This document shows, piece by piece, positions 47,007 through 55,683 of a stretch of 64,000 bases of DNA. Within the stretch, counting starts at the first letter, position 1, and each line of letters starts with the position of its first letter. Made by a program: the position numbers and the translations under genes. The notes beneath the pieces are model-generated. The model saw nothing but the letters and a program-made list of their open reading frames with translations. It had not been told where the DNA came from and searched no databases. This DNA is from Paractinoplanes abujensis (GTDB lineage Bacteria > Actinomycetota > Actinomycetes > Mycobacteriales > Micromonosporaceae), in NCBI RefSeq assembly GCF_014204895.1, contig NZ_JACHMF010000001.1, forward strand, positions 4,960,001 through 5,024,000, written 5' to 3'.

Positions 47007-47957
47007 TCAGACGCTTCGCGCCAGGTCGGCCGCGCCGACCACGCCGGCCGTGTTGCCCGTCTCGGCCGCGTGCACCTCGGCCACCGGGAAGCGGCCGCGC
47101 TGCTTGAGCTGGTCGCGATAGGTGTCGCGGGTCGGGGCCATGAGCAGCTCACCGGCGTCGACCACGCCCCCGCCGACCACCAGGATCTGCGGGTCGAAGC
47201 TCTGCGCCAGGTCGGCCATGGCGACCCCCAGCCAGTAGCCGATCTGGCCGAACGCGTCGCGGGCTACGCCGTCACCGGCCCGGGCCGCCTCGGTGATCTG
47301 GCGCCCGGTGATCGCCAGTGGGTCGCCGCCGGCCAGCTCGAGCAGCTTCGCCGCCCGCTCCGGCTCCTGCCGGGCCCCGGCCCGGGCGAACCGGACCAGC
47401 GCGTTGCCGCTCGCGTACTGCTCCAGGCAGCCCAGCCGGCCGCAGCCGCACGGGTGGCCGTCGGGCACCGACTGGATGTGGCCGAGCTCGCCCGCGATGC
47501 CGTGGGCCCCCCGCCACAACCGGCCCCCCAGCACGATGCCGCCGCCGATGCCGGTGCCCACGGTGATCATCACCATGGAGTCGTCGGCCTCGCGGGCCAC
47601 GCCGTAGCGGAACTCGGCCCAGGCGGCCACGTTGGCGTCGTTCTCGAGCACGGTGGGCAGGCCGACCGCCTTGCTCACGTAGTCCCGCAGGGGCTCGTCG
47701 CGCCAGGCCAGGTTGGGGGCGAACAGCACCGTCGCACCGGGCGCGTCGATCCACGCCGCGGCACCGATCCCGATGGCCGTGGCCTGCGGGAACTGCTGCG
47801 CCAGCTCGGCCGCGACCTCGACGATCGTGTCCCGGGTGCCCGCCGGGTCCTCGGCCGGTGTGCTCCGGCGGTTGGACGCCAGCACGGTGCCGTGCTCGTC
47901 GACCACCCCACCGGCCACCTTCGTGCCGCCGACGTCGACTCCGATGGTCAGCGTCAC
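47007..47957 (-). CDS. glkA: ROK-family glucokinase
   Basis: A 316-residue sugar kinase: phosphate loop IGVDVGGTKVAGG, LENDANVAAWAE with the catalytic Asp, TVGTGIGGGIVLGG, GELGHIQSVPDG and the ROK zinc motif CGCGRLGCLEQYAS. It phosphorylates glucose with ATP and in Actinobacteria also mediates glucose repression. Start GTG 47957. It lies in the run SRPBCC - low-complexity protein - glkA - EEP protein, all leftward. Confidence 0.93.
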   Translation of the reverse strand: MTLTIGVDVGGTKVAGGVVDEHGTVLASNRRSTPAEDPAGTRDTIVEVAAELAQQFPQATAIGIGAAAWIDAPGATVLFAPNLAWRDEPLRDYVSKAVGLPTVLENDANVAAWAEFRYGVAREADDSMVMITVGTGIGGGIVLGGRLWRGAHGIAGELGHIQSVPDGHPCGCGRLGCLEQYASGNALVRFARAGARQEPERAAKLLELAGGDPLAITGRQITEAARAGDGVARDAFGQIGYWLGVAMADLAQSFDPQILVVGGGVVDAGELLMAPTRDTYRDQLKQRGRFPVAEVHAAETGNTAGVVGAADLARSV

Positions 47958-47971
47958 GCTGCCCCTACCCC

Positions 47972-49105
47972 TCAGTTGTCCCTCTGCCCGGCGTCGCCGT
48001 CACGGGCCGCACTGCCCGCCTCGTCGTCCCCGGCACCCCCGGCCGCTTCCGCGCCCGCAACATCATGATCCACGCCCGCCCCGGACGCCACGTCGGCAAC
48101 ACCCGCATCAGCGGTGGCCGCCGCCCACACATCCACCCTTCGAGCCCCGCGCTCGCCCGTCGTCGCCTCGTTGTTCTCGCTGCGGGCCCGGGCCGCCGCC
48201 GCTGCCCGCCGCGCTTTGGCCTGCTCAGCCGCCTCGGCCACCCGCCGCTCGGCCTCTGCCGCGGCCTTCAACGCGGCAGCCCGCCGCTCCGCCAGCTCGG
48301 CCGCATGCTCCTTGGCCACCGCCGCGGCGCTGCTCGTGGTCGCCGAAGCCCACGGATCGTCGCGGACCACGTCCCCGAACAACCCGCTCGCCGCGAAGCC
48401 GGCCCTGCGCGGCCCGCCACCGGCCCCGCTCGCCCCGCTCAACTCGCCGCCGGCCCCGCGCGCCCCGCTCAACTCGCCGCCGGCCCCGCGCACCTCGCCA
48501 GCCCCGCGCGCCTCACCGCCAGCCCCATCAGACCCACGGGCCTCACTACCGGGTCCGCTCACTTCGCCGCGCGCGACTTCCGGCCCCTCAACACCCGCCC
48601 CCATTCCGGACAAATCCGATTTCTCGCCAGGGGATGTGCCGGGCGCTTTCGAGCCCCCGCGCGCAACTGCCTCAGAGTCGGACAAATCCGAATTGTTGGC
48701 GGTACTCTGACCGGAGATTGCCGCCTCGGCGTTGATGGCGGCCGCCCACGCCGAGTCGGCCGTGTTGCTGTCGGCCCGGGTAGCCGCGGACCACGTCTGG
48801 TCGGCGTTCCCCGGCTTGGTGGCCGGAGCGGGCGGCGCCGGCTTCGGCTTCTCTCCCACGATCGCCGACACCGAGCGCAGCAGCCCCGCGACCGAGCCCG
48901 CCAGGTCGCTCGCGCTGCCGGCCAGCTTCGCCGCCGTCTCGGGTTTCGGGTCGCGCATGGCCGCGATCGCCTTGCACACCGGGCACACGCAGCACTCCGG
49001 CTCGCCCGTCGCCCAGCGCCGGTCGTTGAAGGCCTGTCCCGCGACCGCCCGCGCCAGCACCGACGCGACGAGCCGCTCGGCCTCTTCCCGTGCCGATCCG
49101 GCCAT
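47972..49105 (-). CDS. low-complexity Ala/Gly/Glu-rich protein (DUF5304-like N-terminus)
   Basis: A 377-residue protein. Residues 1-100 are ordered and conserved-looking (AREEAERLVASVLARAVAG, a Cys-rich ECCVCPVCKAI that could bind zinc, and LAGSVAGLLRSVSAIVG). The rest is low complexity: Gly/Ala/Ser/Glu runs with internal repeats GAGGELSG, a coiled-coil-like EHAAELAERRAAALKAAAEAE and an acidic tail. Streptomyces has a similar small gene beside its SRPBCC and glkA genes. Function unknown. The DNA repeats at 48420-48500 make the length variable. Confidence 0.72.
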   Translation of the reverse strand: MAGSAREEAERLVASVLARAVAGQAFNDRRWATGEPECCVCPVCKAIAAMRDPKPETAAKLAGSASDLAGSVAGLLRSVSAIVGEKPKPAPPAPATKPGNADQTWSAATRADSNTADSAWAAAINAEAAISGQSTANNSDLSDSEAVARGGSKAPGTSPGEKSDLSGMGAGVEGPEVARGEVSGPGSEARGSDGAGGEARGAGEVRGAGGELSGARGAGGELSGASGAGGGPRRAGFAASGLFGDVVRDDPWASATTSSAAAVAKEHAAELAERRAAALKAAAEAERRVAEAAEQAKARRAAAAARARSENNEATTGERGARRVDVWAAATADAGVADVASGAGVDHDVAGAEAAGGAGDDEAGSAARDGDAGQRDN

Positions 49106-49117
49106 GACAACCTCCCG

Positions 49118-49561
49118 CTACAACGACTCGACCCGGCGTTTGAGCTGCTTGAGGGCCGTATCCATGATCATCTTCTCGGCTTTGCGGCGGAACATGCCGA
49201 GCATTCCGATCGACAGCTCCACCTCGAGTGTGTACGTCACTGTCGTGCTGCCGTCGGCGCCCTCGGTCAGGTCGTAGGACCCGCGCTGCGACTTCTGCGT
49301 CTTCGACGGCTCGACCAGGTGCCACTCGATGCGGGAGAGATCGTCGGCATATGCGTATTCGAGCGTGTAGTCGTCGGCCATGACCCCGGCGTCGATGACG
49401 AAACGGACGCGATAGGCATAACCGTCCTCGTACTCCTCGAGGACCTCCACCTGCTTCATGGCCTCGGCCCACTCGGTGTAGCGCGGGAAGTCGCTGATCA
49501 CCGCGGCCACCCGGTCGAGGGGCGCCAGGACCTGGATCGACTGGGTCGAGGTATCCGCCAT
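49118..49561 (-). CDS. SRPBCC-family protein (Rv2185c-like)
   Basis: A 147-residue START/polyketide-cyclase-fold protein: STQSIQVLAPLDRVAAVISD, FPRYTEWAEAMKQVEVLEEY, RIEWHLVEPSKTQKSQRGSY and a long C-terminal helix RRKAEKMIMDTALKQLKRRV. The fold binds hydrophobic ligands; the ligand is unknown. It corresponds in place and length to Rv2185c (TB16.3) of M. tuberculosis. First gene of the leftward run to glkA. Confidence 0.85.
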   Translation of the reverse strand: MADTSTQSIQVLAPLDRVAAVISDFPRYTEWAEAMKQVEVLEEYEDGYAYRVRFVIDAGVMADDYTLEYAYADDLSRIEWHLVEPSKTQKSQRGSYDLTEGADGSTTVTYTLEVELSIGMLGMFRRKAEKMIMDTALKQLKRRVESL

Positions 49562-49651
49562 GCACGGAGGCTACCTCCCGCCTGCGACATTCCCGGCGGC
49601 CGGGCCAGGCACGACGAGCCACCGGGAGGGAGTGCGGCTACCATCCCTCAG

Positions 49652-51334
49652 GTGCCGGTGCTAGCCAGTGTCTCCGCGCGCGTCCAACCGCTCGCGGTGG
49701 CCGCTCGCATCATCATGCTCGCGCTGGTCGCGGCGCTCACCGTGATCGCCACGAGCGACTTCGGGCAGCTCCGCTGGATAGCGCTTCTCGCGGTCGCCGC
49801 ACTGCCCGCGGTGCTGGCCCCCGACCATCATCTGCTGGCCCCGCTGGGCCGCTTCGCCGAGGTCGTGGTCACCTGTCTCGCGGCCGGGTCGGTGGCCGCC
49901 GCGAGCGACAGCAACAACACATTGGATGCCGGGTTCGGCGCCGAGGCGGTGCTGCCCTACCTGGCGGTCCCGTTGCTCACCGCGGCTCTGCGCCGCCGCC
50001 CCACCGAGGGCACGGCGCTGCTCGGCGTCGCGGCCGTCTCCCTGGTGGTCGGGGGCACGCTGGTCGGCGACGTGATCACCCAGCCCGGGTTCCTCGCGGT
50101 GGGCGGCCAGTGGCTGGTGCTGGGCGCGATCATCACGTTCGCGGCCGACACCATGCGCCGGTTCATCCAGCCCGCCGAACCCACCCCCCAGCCTTACGCG
50201 GAAGCCACCCGCCTGCTGACCCAGCTGCGCAGCGTGGCCCGGTCGCTGCCCGGGGCCACTCTGGACCCGGGCGGCATCTCCGAGCACCTGCTCGAGGAGC
50301 TGCGCCTGATCAAGCCGTCCGACCGGGCCGCGGTGCTGTCGGCCAGCGGCGGCGGGCGGCTGGTCGTATTGGCCCAGACCGGGGTCGAACGGGTCGACTG
50401 GGAGGTCACGCTCGACGCCGACTCCGCCATCGCCGACGCCTGGGCCAGTCAGCAGCCGCAGGTCGCAAGCCGCTCGCAGGCCCGGTCGAGCCGCCGCGGC
50501 GACACCTCCTCGCTGGTCGTCCCGCTGGTCGCCGGCGTTCGGACGATCGGTCTCGTCATCCTCGAAAGCGACGTCGCCAACGCGTACCCGAAGGAAACCG
50601 TCGGCGAGGTGACCTGGGTGACCGACGCCGCGGCCCTGCGGCTGGAGGCCGCGCTGCTCTTCGACGACGTGCGGTCGCTGGCCACCAACGAGGAACGGCA
50701 GCGGCTGGCCCGCGAGATCCACGACGGGGTCGCGCAGGAGCTCGTCATGGTCGGCTACGGCATCGACAACGCCCAGGCCACCCTGCCCGAGGGCGCGGAG
50801 GAGACGGCCGAGGAACTGCGCGCGCTGCGGGCCGAGGTGACGCGGGTGATCACCGAGTTGCGGCTGAGCCTGTTCGAGCTGCGCTCCGAGGTGGACCGCA
50901 ACGGCGGCCTGGCCGCGGCGATCGCCGAATACGCGCGCACCTTGGGCACGTCGGCCGGGCTGCGGGTGCACTTCACGTTCGACGAGTCGACGGCCCGCCT
51001 GCCCGCGGCCACGGAGGCCGAGCTGCTGCGCATCGCCCAGGAGGCGATCACGAACGCGCGCAAGCACGCCGGAGCCTCTAATCTGTGGGTTACCTGTACT
51101 GTCGACCCGCCCTACGCCGAAATCGAAGTCTCCGACGACGGACGGGGCTTCGCCGACGACCGCCCGGACGGTCGTTACGGCCTGACCATCATGGCCGAGC
51201 GGGCCGAACGGATCCGGGGCCGATTGAAGATCACGCCGCGACACCCCAGCGGGACAACCGTTGCCGTAGTGCTCGGATCCCCTGCCAGGCGCGATAGCGT
51301 GCGGGATAGCGTTTCCGCTCCAGAAGGGGAGTAA
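49652..51334 (+). CDS. sensor histidine kinase, NarL/DesK type
   Basis: A 560-residue membrane sensor. Residues ~15-165 contain five or six membrane helices, ~200-330 form a GAF-like domain (SLVVPLVAGVRTIGLVILES), the dimerisation/phosphoacceptor helix is ERQRLAREIHDGVAQELVMVG (His in REIHDG) and the ATPase has NARKHAG and DDGRGF, GLTIMAERAERIRG. It phosphorylates the response regulator 7 bases downstream. Start GTG 49652. Signal unknown. Confidence 0.9.
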   Translation: MPVLASVSARVQPLAVAARIIMLALVAALTVIATSDFGQLRWIALLAVAALPAVLAPDHHLLAPLGRFAEVVVTCLAAGSVAAASDSNNTLDAGFGAEAVLPYLAVPLLTAALRRRPTEGTALLGVAAVSLVVGGTLVGDVITQPGFLAVGGQWLVLGAIITFAADTMRRFIQPAEPTPQPYAEATRLLTQLRSVARSLPGATLDPGGISEHLLEELRLIKPSDRAAVLSASGGGRLVVLAQTGVERVDWEVTLDADSAIADAWASQQPQVASRSQARSSRRGDTSSLVVPLVAGVRTIGLVILESDVANAYPKETVGEVTWVTDAAALRLEAALLFDDVRSLATNEERQRLAREIHDGVAQELVMVGYGIDNAQATLPEGAEETAEELRALRAEVTRVITELRLSLFELRSEVDRNGGLAAAIAEYARTLGTSAGLRVHFTFDESTARLPAATEAELLRIAQEAITNARKHAGASNLWVTCTVDPPYAEIEVSDDGRGFADDRPDGRYGLTIMAERAERIRGRLKITPRHPSGTTVAVVLGSPARRDSVRDSVSAPEGE

Positions 51335-51341
51335 CCCGAGC

Positions 51342-52010
51342 ATGTCGACCAGTCCGGCGCCGACTACGCGCACCAAGGTCCTCCTTGTTGACGATCATGA
51401 CTTGATTCGTAAGGGGCTGCGACACGCATTCGAGCGCGACCGTCAGTTCGAGGTCGTCGGCGAGGCGGCCACGGCCGCCGAAGCGGTCCGGCAGGCCGGC
51501 GCGCTGCAGCCCGATGTTGTGATCATGGACCTCCGCCTGCCCGACGGCAGTGGTCTCGAGGCGACCAAGGCCCTCCGCAAGAACAACGCCAACATGGGCA
51601 TCGTGGTGCTCACCATGTACGCCGGTGACGATCAGCTGTTCGGCGCGCTCGAGGCGGGCGCCAGCGCGTTCGTGCCCAAGACGGCCCCGGCCGACGAGGT
51701 CGTCGCGGCCGCCCGGCACGCGGCCTCCGCGCCCAGCGCTTTCACCGCGGCCGACCTGGCCGAGGCCATGAAGCGCCGGCTCGCCCCGTCGGGCCCGCAG
51801 CTCTCGCCGCGCGAGGGTCAGGTGTTGCGCCTGCTGGCCGACGGCATGAGCGTGGCCGGCATCGCCAAGCAGCTGTTCGTGTCGGAGTCCACGGCCAAGA
51901 CCCACATCTCGAAGCTGTACGAGAAGCTGGGCGCCGCCAACCGGGCCCAGGCCCTGATGACGGCCCTGCGACTGGGCCTGCTCGAGGCACCCGACGCCCC
52001 GAAGTTCTGA
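51342..52010 (+). CDS. NarL/LuxR-type response regulator
   Basis: A 222-residue regulator: receiver domain with DDH, phosphoacceptor Asp in VVIMDLRLPDGSG (about residue 66), and Lys in AFVPKTAP; C-terminal LuxR HTH LSPREGQVLRLLADGMSVAGIAKQLFVSESTAKTHISKLYEKL. ATG 51342 follows the kinase gene by 7 bases, so they form a two-component pair. A hairpin at 52035 ends the operon. Confidence 0.93.
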   Translation: MSTSPAPTTRTKVLLVDDHDLIRKGLRHAFERDRQFEVVGEAATAAEAVRQAGALQPDVVIMDLRLPDGSGLEATKALRKNNANMGIVVLTMYAGDDQLFGALEAGASAFVPKTAPADEVVAAARHAASAPSAFTAADLAEAMKRRLAPSGPQLSPREGQVLRLLADGMSVAGIAKQLFVSESTAKTHISKLYEKLGAANRAQALMTALRLGLLEAPDAPKF

Positions 52011-52034
52011 ACGCTCGCTTCCCCACGACGTCAG

Positions 52035-52056
52035 CGCCCGGTCCCCCCACCGGGCG
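52035..52056. terminator. bidirectional terminator hairpin
   Basis: CGCCCGGT-CCCCCC-ACCGGGCG is an 8-base-pair stem with a 6-base loop in the gap between the converging response regulator and DUF4395 genes; flanking ACGAC and GTCGT can extend it, and GTGTTTC follows on the + strand. Confidence 0.7.
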
Positions 52057-52082
52057 TGTCGTGTTTCTGGGCCGCCTTCGCC

Positions 52083-52496
52083 TTATGCGCTCTTGGCACT
52101 CAGCCGCTTGATGGCCAGATAGGCCTCGCACCCCAGGCAGAGCCCGAAGGCCGCGTTCAGGAACGCCGCCAGCAGTGCGAAAGCCGCAAAGACCACCCCG
52201 AGCGTCGTCATCCCGGAGAGGTACGCGACACTCGCGACAGCCATGAAGCTAAATCCGACCAACTGCGCGAAGCGTACGGGTGGGACGGGTTCCCGCTCGG
52301 CCGGCGGCCCCAGGCGGGGCAGCAGAAGGGCGCGATAGACGTACGCATAAGGCCCGCGCCGGGGGTCGGCCGCGGTGATTGCGAAGATCACCGCCTGAGC
52401 GAGCGCGAGCCATCCCCACCCGGTCGCCAGCACGACGACGAGAACGACGCTGGTCACCGTGGCGGCGAACCGCTGCCCGCGGGGGTCGAGTTCCAT
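52083..52496 (-). CDS. DUF4395 membrane protein
   Basis: A 137-residue protein with four membrane helices: MELDPRGQRFAATVTSVVL start, LAQAVIFAITAADPRRGPYA, and the Cys pair FGLCLGCEAYLAIKR near the C-terminus. DUF4395 genes usually sit beside membrane thioredoxin genes and are thought to work in thiol redox chemistry. The thioredoxin here (54979) is 2.5 kb away behind a MarR/MFS pair. ATG 52496. Confidence 0.85.
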   Translation of the reverse strand: MELDPRGQRFAATVTSVVLVVVLATGWGWLALAQAVIFAITAADPRRGPYAYVYRALLLPRLGPPAEREPVPPVRFAQLVGFSFMAVASVAYLSGMTTLGVVFAAFALLAAFLNAAFGLCLGCEAYLAIKRLSAKSA

Positions 52497-52555
52497 GCGG
52501 TCAGGGTCGCACCCACCTGGCCTTTTGCCGCCGCCCGGGACCAGTGAGGGGCATC

Positions 52556-53059
52556 TCAGCTCTCCAGGTCGAGAACGACCTTCCGCAGCAGCCCGTTGAG
52601 CTGGGTCAGTTCCTCGTACGAGAGCGCCCGCAGCAGGCGCTGATCGCGGGCCATCCCCTCGAAGATGTACTTGTTCCACATCGCGCGCCCGGCGGCGGTC
52701 GGCCGGATCAGCACCCGGCGGCGATCGGTGTCGTCGTTCTCACGGGTCACCAGCTCGGCGGCCACCAACCGGTCGAGCCGGCTCGTCATCGCAGCCCGGG
52801 TGACCTTGGACGCCTCGGCCAGCTGGGCCGGCGTCGCCTCGATCGGCCACGGCTGGATCATCAGCACGTGCAGGGTCTTGTAGTCCTCGGCGCTCAGCTC
52901 GCGCGACTCGGCGAACGCGGCCGCGTCGGCTCGCCGGGCCTCGCGCTGGATGTAGTTCATCCGCACCAGCGCCCCCTCGACCTCGGGCGCGAAGGACGGC
53001 TCGTCCTTCCAGAACGCCGACCACCGGGCCACATGCTGATCGACGCTGTCCTGCTCCAT
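52556..53059 (-). CDS. MarR-family regulator
   Basis: A 167-residue winged-helix protein with a helical N-terminus. The HTH is PAQLAEASKVTRAAMTSRLDRLV and the wing RENDDTDRRRVLIRPTAAG. ATG 53059 gives the start MEQDSVDQHVARW. It is divergent from the MFS gene at 53170 with AT-rich inverted repeats between, so it probably represses the exporter and itself until a ligand binds. Confidence 0.87.
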   Translation of the reverse strand: MEQDSVDQHVARWSAFWKDEPSFAPEVEGALVRMNYIQREARRADAAAFAESRELSAEDYKTLHVLMIQPWPIEATPAQLAEASKVTRAAMTSRLDRLVAAELVTRENDDTDRRRVLIRPTAAGRAMWNKYIFEGMARDQRLLRALSYEELTQLNGLLRKVVLDLES

Positions 53060-53119
53060 GCCGCCATTCTGTCCCGGTCGGCACCCTCTGCGACGTCGCC
53101 CTCCCGGGAACACGCCGAC

Positions 53120-53147
53120 ATCTAATTTTTAGATTGCTAATAGTTAG
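53120..53147. promoter_or_regulatory. tandem AT-rich operators between marR and MFS genes
   Basis: Two neighbouring inverted repeats, ATCTAA-TTT-TTAGAT (53120-53134) and CTAA-TAG-TTAG (53137-53147), stand out as AT-rich in this GC-rich DNA. They lie between the divergent starts (53059 and 53170), 23 bases before the MFS start. They fit one or two MarR dimers; the -10 boxes probably overlap them. Confidence 0.65.
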
Positions 53148-53169
53148 ACGGTGAACTAGTTTCCTCGTC

Positions 53170-54405
53170 ATGCGGATCTCCGACTTCCGGCTGCTCGCGG
53201 CCGGGCAGACCCTCTCCTGGATCGGTAACGGCTTCCAGACAGTGGCGCTCGCCGTCGCCGTCGTGCTCGCCGGCGGCGGTCCCGGCGACCTGGGCCTGGT
53301 CATGGCGTCGTCGATCGTGGCCCGGCTGGTCTGCACCCTCTTCGGCGGCGTGTGGGCCGACCGTCTGCAGCCGCAGCGCGTCATGGTCGGTTCCGATCTC
53401 GTACGGCTCCTCACCGCGACCGCCATGGCAGTGATGTTCGCCAGCGACGGCTACCACCTGGTGCTGCTGTGCGCCCTGGCCGCCATCTCGACCGGGGCCG
53501 CGAGCTTCTTCGACCCGGCCTTCGGCGCGCTCCGCCCCCTGCTCGTGCCAGCCGGGAAACGCCAGTCGGCCAACGCCACGTTCAGCATGTTGCAGACCGG
53601 CAGCCAAGTGGCCGGCCCCGCGCTCGGCGGCCTGACCGTGGCCGCGTTCGGCGCCTCGGCCGGCTTCACAGTCAACGCCGTCAGCTTCCTGGCCTCGATG
53701 GTCGCCGCGCTGCTGCTGCGGGTGCGGGCCGAGCGCGGCCCCCGCACGTCGATGCTGAGCGAACTGGCCGAGGGCTGGCGCGAGATCAGTAAGCGCGACT
53801 GGCTGATCGGCGGCCTTTTCAGCGCGACCGTCTACCACGTGGCCAACGGCATCATCCTGGTCCTGGTGCAGGTCGTGGCCATCGAACGCCTGGGCGGGCC
53901 CTCCGCGGCCGGTTTCATCGCCGCCGCCGAAGGCCTGGGCGGCGTGCTGGGCGCGGCGATCGCCCTGCGCTTCAAGCCGCGCCGGCTGCTGCGCGCCGGA
54001 TGGCTGACGCTTCTGCTCATGCCGTTGTGGGCCCTCGCGTACGTCTGGCCGGCCGAACTGATCGCCGTCATCGCCGGCGCCATCATCGGCTACGCGGGCC
54101 TGATCTTCTTCGACGTGGCCTGGGAGACCGCGATCCAGGACAACGTGCCACAACGCATGCTGGGCCGCGTCTCCTCCTGGGACTACTTGACGTCGTTCCT
54201 GGCCATGCCCCTGGGCAACGTCCTCGCGGGCCCGCTGTCGGCCCGCTACGGCACCGACAAGGTCCTGACCGCCTGCGCCGCAGTCCTCTTCTGCTCGGCC
54301 GCGGTCCAGCTCCTGGTGCCCGGCACCCGCAGCCTCACCCGGACCCAGCCCGAGCCGGCCAACCCCAGCCGCCCTCCGGAACTCGCCGAAACCACCGGAA
54401 CCTGA
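53170..54405 (+). CDS. MFS transporter
   Basis: A 411-residue MFS protein with about 12 membrane segments. Motif A-like loop GGVWADRLQPQRVMVGSDLVR, and a 'FFDPAFGALRPLLVPAGKRQSANA' type region (residues ~115-138, first part FFDPAFGALRPLL) place it in the MFS_3/macrolide exporter group. ATG 53170 directly follows the operators. The C-terminus ends in a Pro/Glu-rich cytosolic tail. Substrate unknown. Confidence 0.85.
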   Translation: MRISDFRLLAAGQTLSWIGNGFQTVALAVAVVLAGGGPGDLGLVMASSIVARLVCTLFGGVWADRLQPQRVMVGSDLVRLLTATAMAVMFASDGYHLVLLCALAAISTGAASFFDPAFGALRPLLVPAGKRQSANATFSMLQTGSQVAGPALGGLTVAAFGASAGFTVNAVSFLASMVAALLLRVRAERGPRTSMLSELAEGWREISKRDWLIGGLFSATVYHVANGIILVLVQVVAIERLGGPSAAGFIAAAEGLGGVLGAAIALRFKPRRLLRAGWLTLLLMPLWALAYVWPAELIAVIAGAIIGYAGLIFFDVAWETAIQDNVPQRMLGRVSSWDYLTSFLAMPLGNVLAGPLSARYGTDKVLTACAAVLFCSAAVQLLVPGTRSLTRTQPEPANPSRPPELAETTGT

Positions 54406-54978
54406 CCACCGCTCCGCCCCGCCGCCCAGCCCGGCCGGCCCGCACGACCGGTTACCCGTCCGGGCTGGGCGCTCCGCCCGGCCACGCAGCCGGACCAGCC
54501 ACCCTTCGCCCGGCCACTCGCGTGTCCACCTGACTCAGCCCAGCCCCTCCACCCAACCGCCCAGCGGCGCCGGCCGCCCCTCCACCGCAGCCGCCCCAGC
54601 GGCGTCAGCAAGCCAGCTGACCAGCCACCCAGCCAACCCCGGCCACCCAGCCGGCCCGGCCTCCTTCGCCAACCCTCCCCGTTGCAGCCGCGGCGCGGCG
54701 TCAAGCCGAGCCAGCGCGGAGCGATCGCGTAGCCGCGTGACGACCGGACCGCACCCCCTGGCGGGCCAGCCGCTTCCGCTCCCATTGGTTGCGGGAGGCA
54801 GCGTCGAGCCGGGCCAGCACGAAACGATCCCACGGTGCACGAGGCGCCGCGTAGCGATCCCGCCAGCACGGAACGGTCCCCTCGGTGCGGGAGGTGGCGC
54901 GGGGCGGCCGGGCCAGCAGGGACGTGGGCTGGATCGCTCGATCTCGCCACTCCGGGGATGGCGTGACAGAGTTGTCCT
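54406..54978. other. 570-base intergenic region with degenerate repeats
   Basis: No credible gene. Bases 54540-54700 are rich in CCAGCC and CCACCCAGCC units. Between 54680 and 54930 a unit of about 80 bases recurs in degenerate form, with GTCAAGCCGAGCCAGCGCGGAGCGATC, GTCGAGCCGGGCCAGCACGAAACGATC and CCAGCACGGAACGGTC as its most alike parts. GGATGGCGTGACAGAGTTGTCCTATGG leads into the thioredoxin gene. Confidence 0.45.
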
Positions 54979-55683
54979 ATGGATCTGGTGGGTGTCGTCG
55001 CGATCGTCGCCGTGCTGGTCGTGGGCGTCCTGGTCGGGTTGTGGCGACGCCGCACGGACGGTCTCATCCGTGATGTCGCGCCCGCTGGGAACATCGGGCA
55101 TGACGCCACGAGTCCCGGCCACGCGCCGGTGCGGTCGGGCACAGTGGTGCTGCCGCCCGAGGTTGGCACGGTGGCCGGCAAAACGGTCGCGCCATTCACG
55201 GCCGCGGCTGAAGCCGAGGCCGCCACCACGCCGGGCCCGGTTTCTCAGGGCGCCGCCCCGACCACCGAGGTGGCCGCCGTGACGAGGACTGGAGCCGGTG
55301 TCGTAGCGGCCGACGAGCGGGAGGAGCCAGGCGTGATCGAGGCGACCCCCCACGACCCCAGCGCCGCCGGTCAGCGGCTGGACGACGCGTTGCTGAGGGA
55401 GCTCGGCGTCGGCGAGGCCAGGGCGACCCTCCTGCAGTTCTCCTCCGCCTTCTGCGCCCCCTGCCGGGCCGTGCGGCGGGTCAGCGAGGAGGTCGCCGCC
55501 CTGATTCCCGGCGTGCGGCACGTCGAGGTGGATGCCGAGAGTCACCTCGAAGCCGTGCGGGCCTTGGGGATTTGGCGGACCCCGACGCTGCTCGTGCTGG
55601 ACGGTGAGGGCCGCGTCGCCAAGCGGGCCACCGGCGTGCCGGCCAAGCCTCAGCTGATCGCCGCGCTGGGCGAGGTTCTTTAG
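54979..55683 (+). CDS. membrane-anchored thioredoxin-fold protein
   Basis: A 234-residue protein. One membrane helix at residues ~3-21, then a ~110-residue disordered Ala/Thr/Pro region, then a thioredoxin domain (about 135-234) with the redox site FSSAFCAPCRAVRRV (Cys159, Cys162), the cis-Pro RTPTLLVLD and DAESHLEAVRALGIW. After the anchor comes WRRR, so by the positive-inside rule the domain is likely cytosolic. ATG 54979. It converges with and overlaps the PimB-like gene by 4 bases. Confidence 0.85.
   Translation: MDLVGVVAIVAVLVVGVLVGLWRRRTDGLIRDVAPAGNIGHDATSPGHAPVRSGTVVLPPEVGTVAGKTVAPFTAAAEAEAATTPGPVSQGAAPTTEVAAVTRTGAGVVAADEREEPGVIEATPHDPSAAGQRLDDALLRELGVGEARATLLQFSSAFCAPCRAVRRVSEEVAALIPGVRHVEVDAESHLEAVRALGIWRTPTLLVLDGEGRVAKRATGVPAKPQLIAALGEVL

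Noticed and set aside
47858..49651. N-terminal extension of the histidine kinase by about 600 codons
   Set aside because: The extension is antisense to glkA, the low-complexity protein and the SRPBCC gene; the kinase has its own GTG start at 49652 before the first membrane helix.
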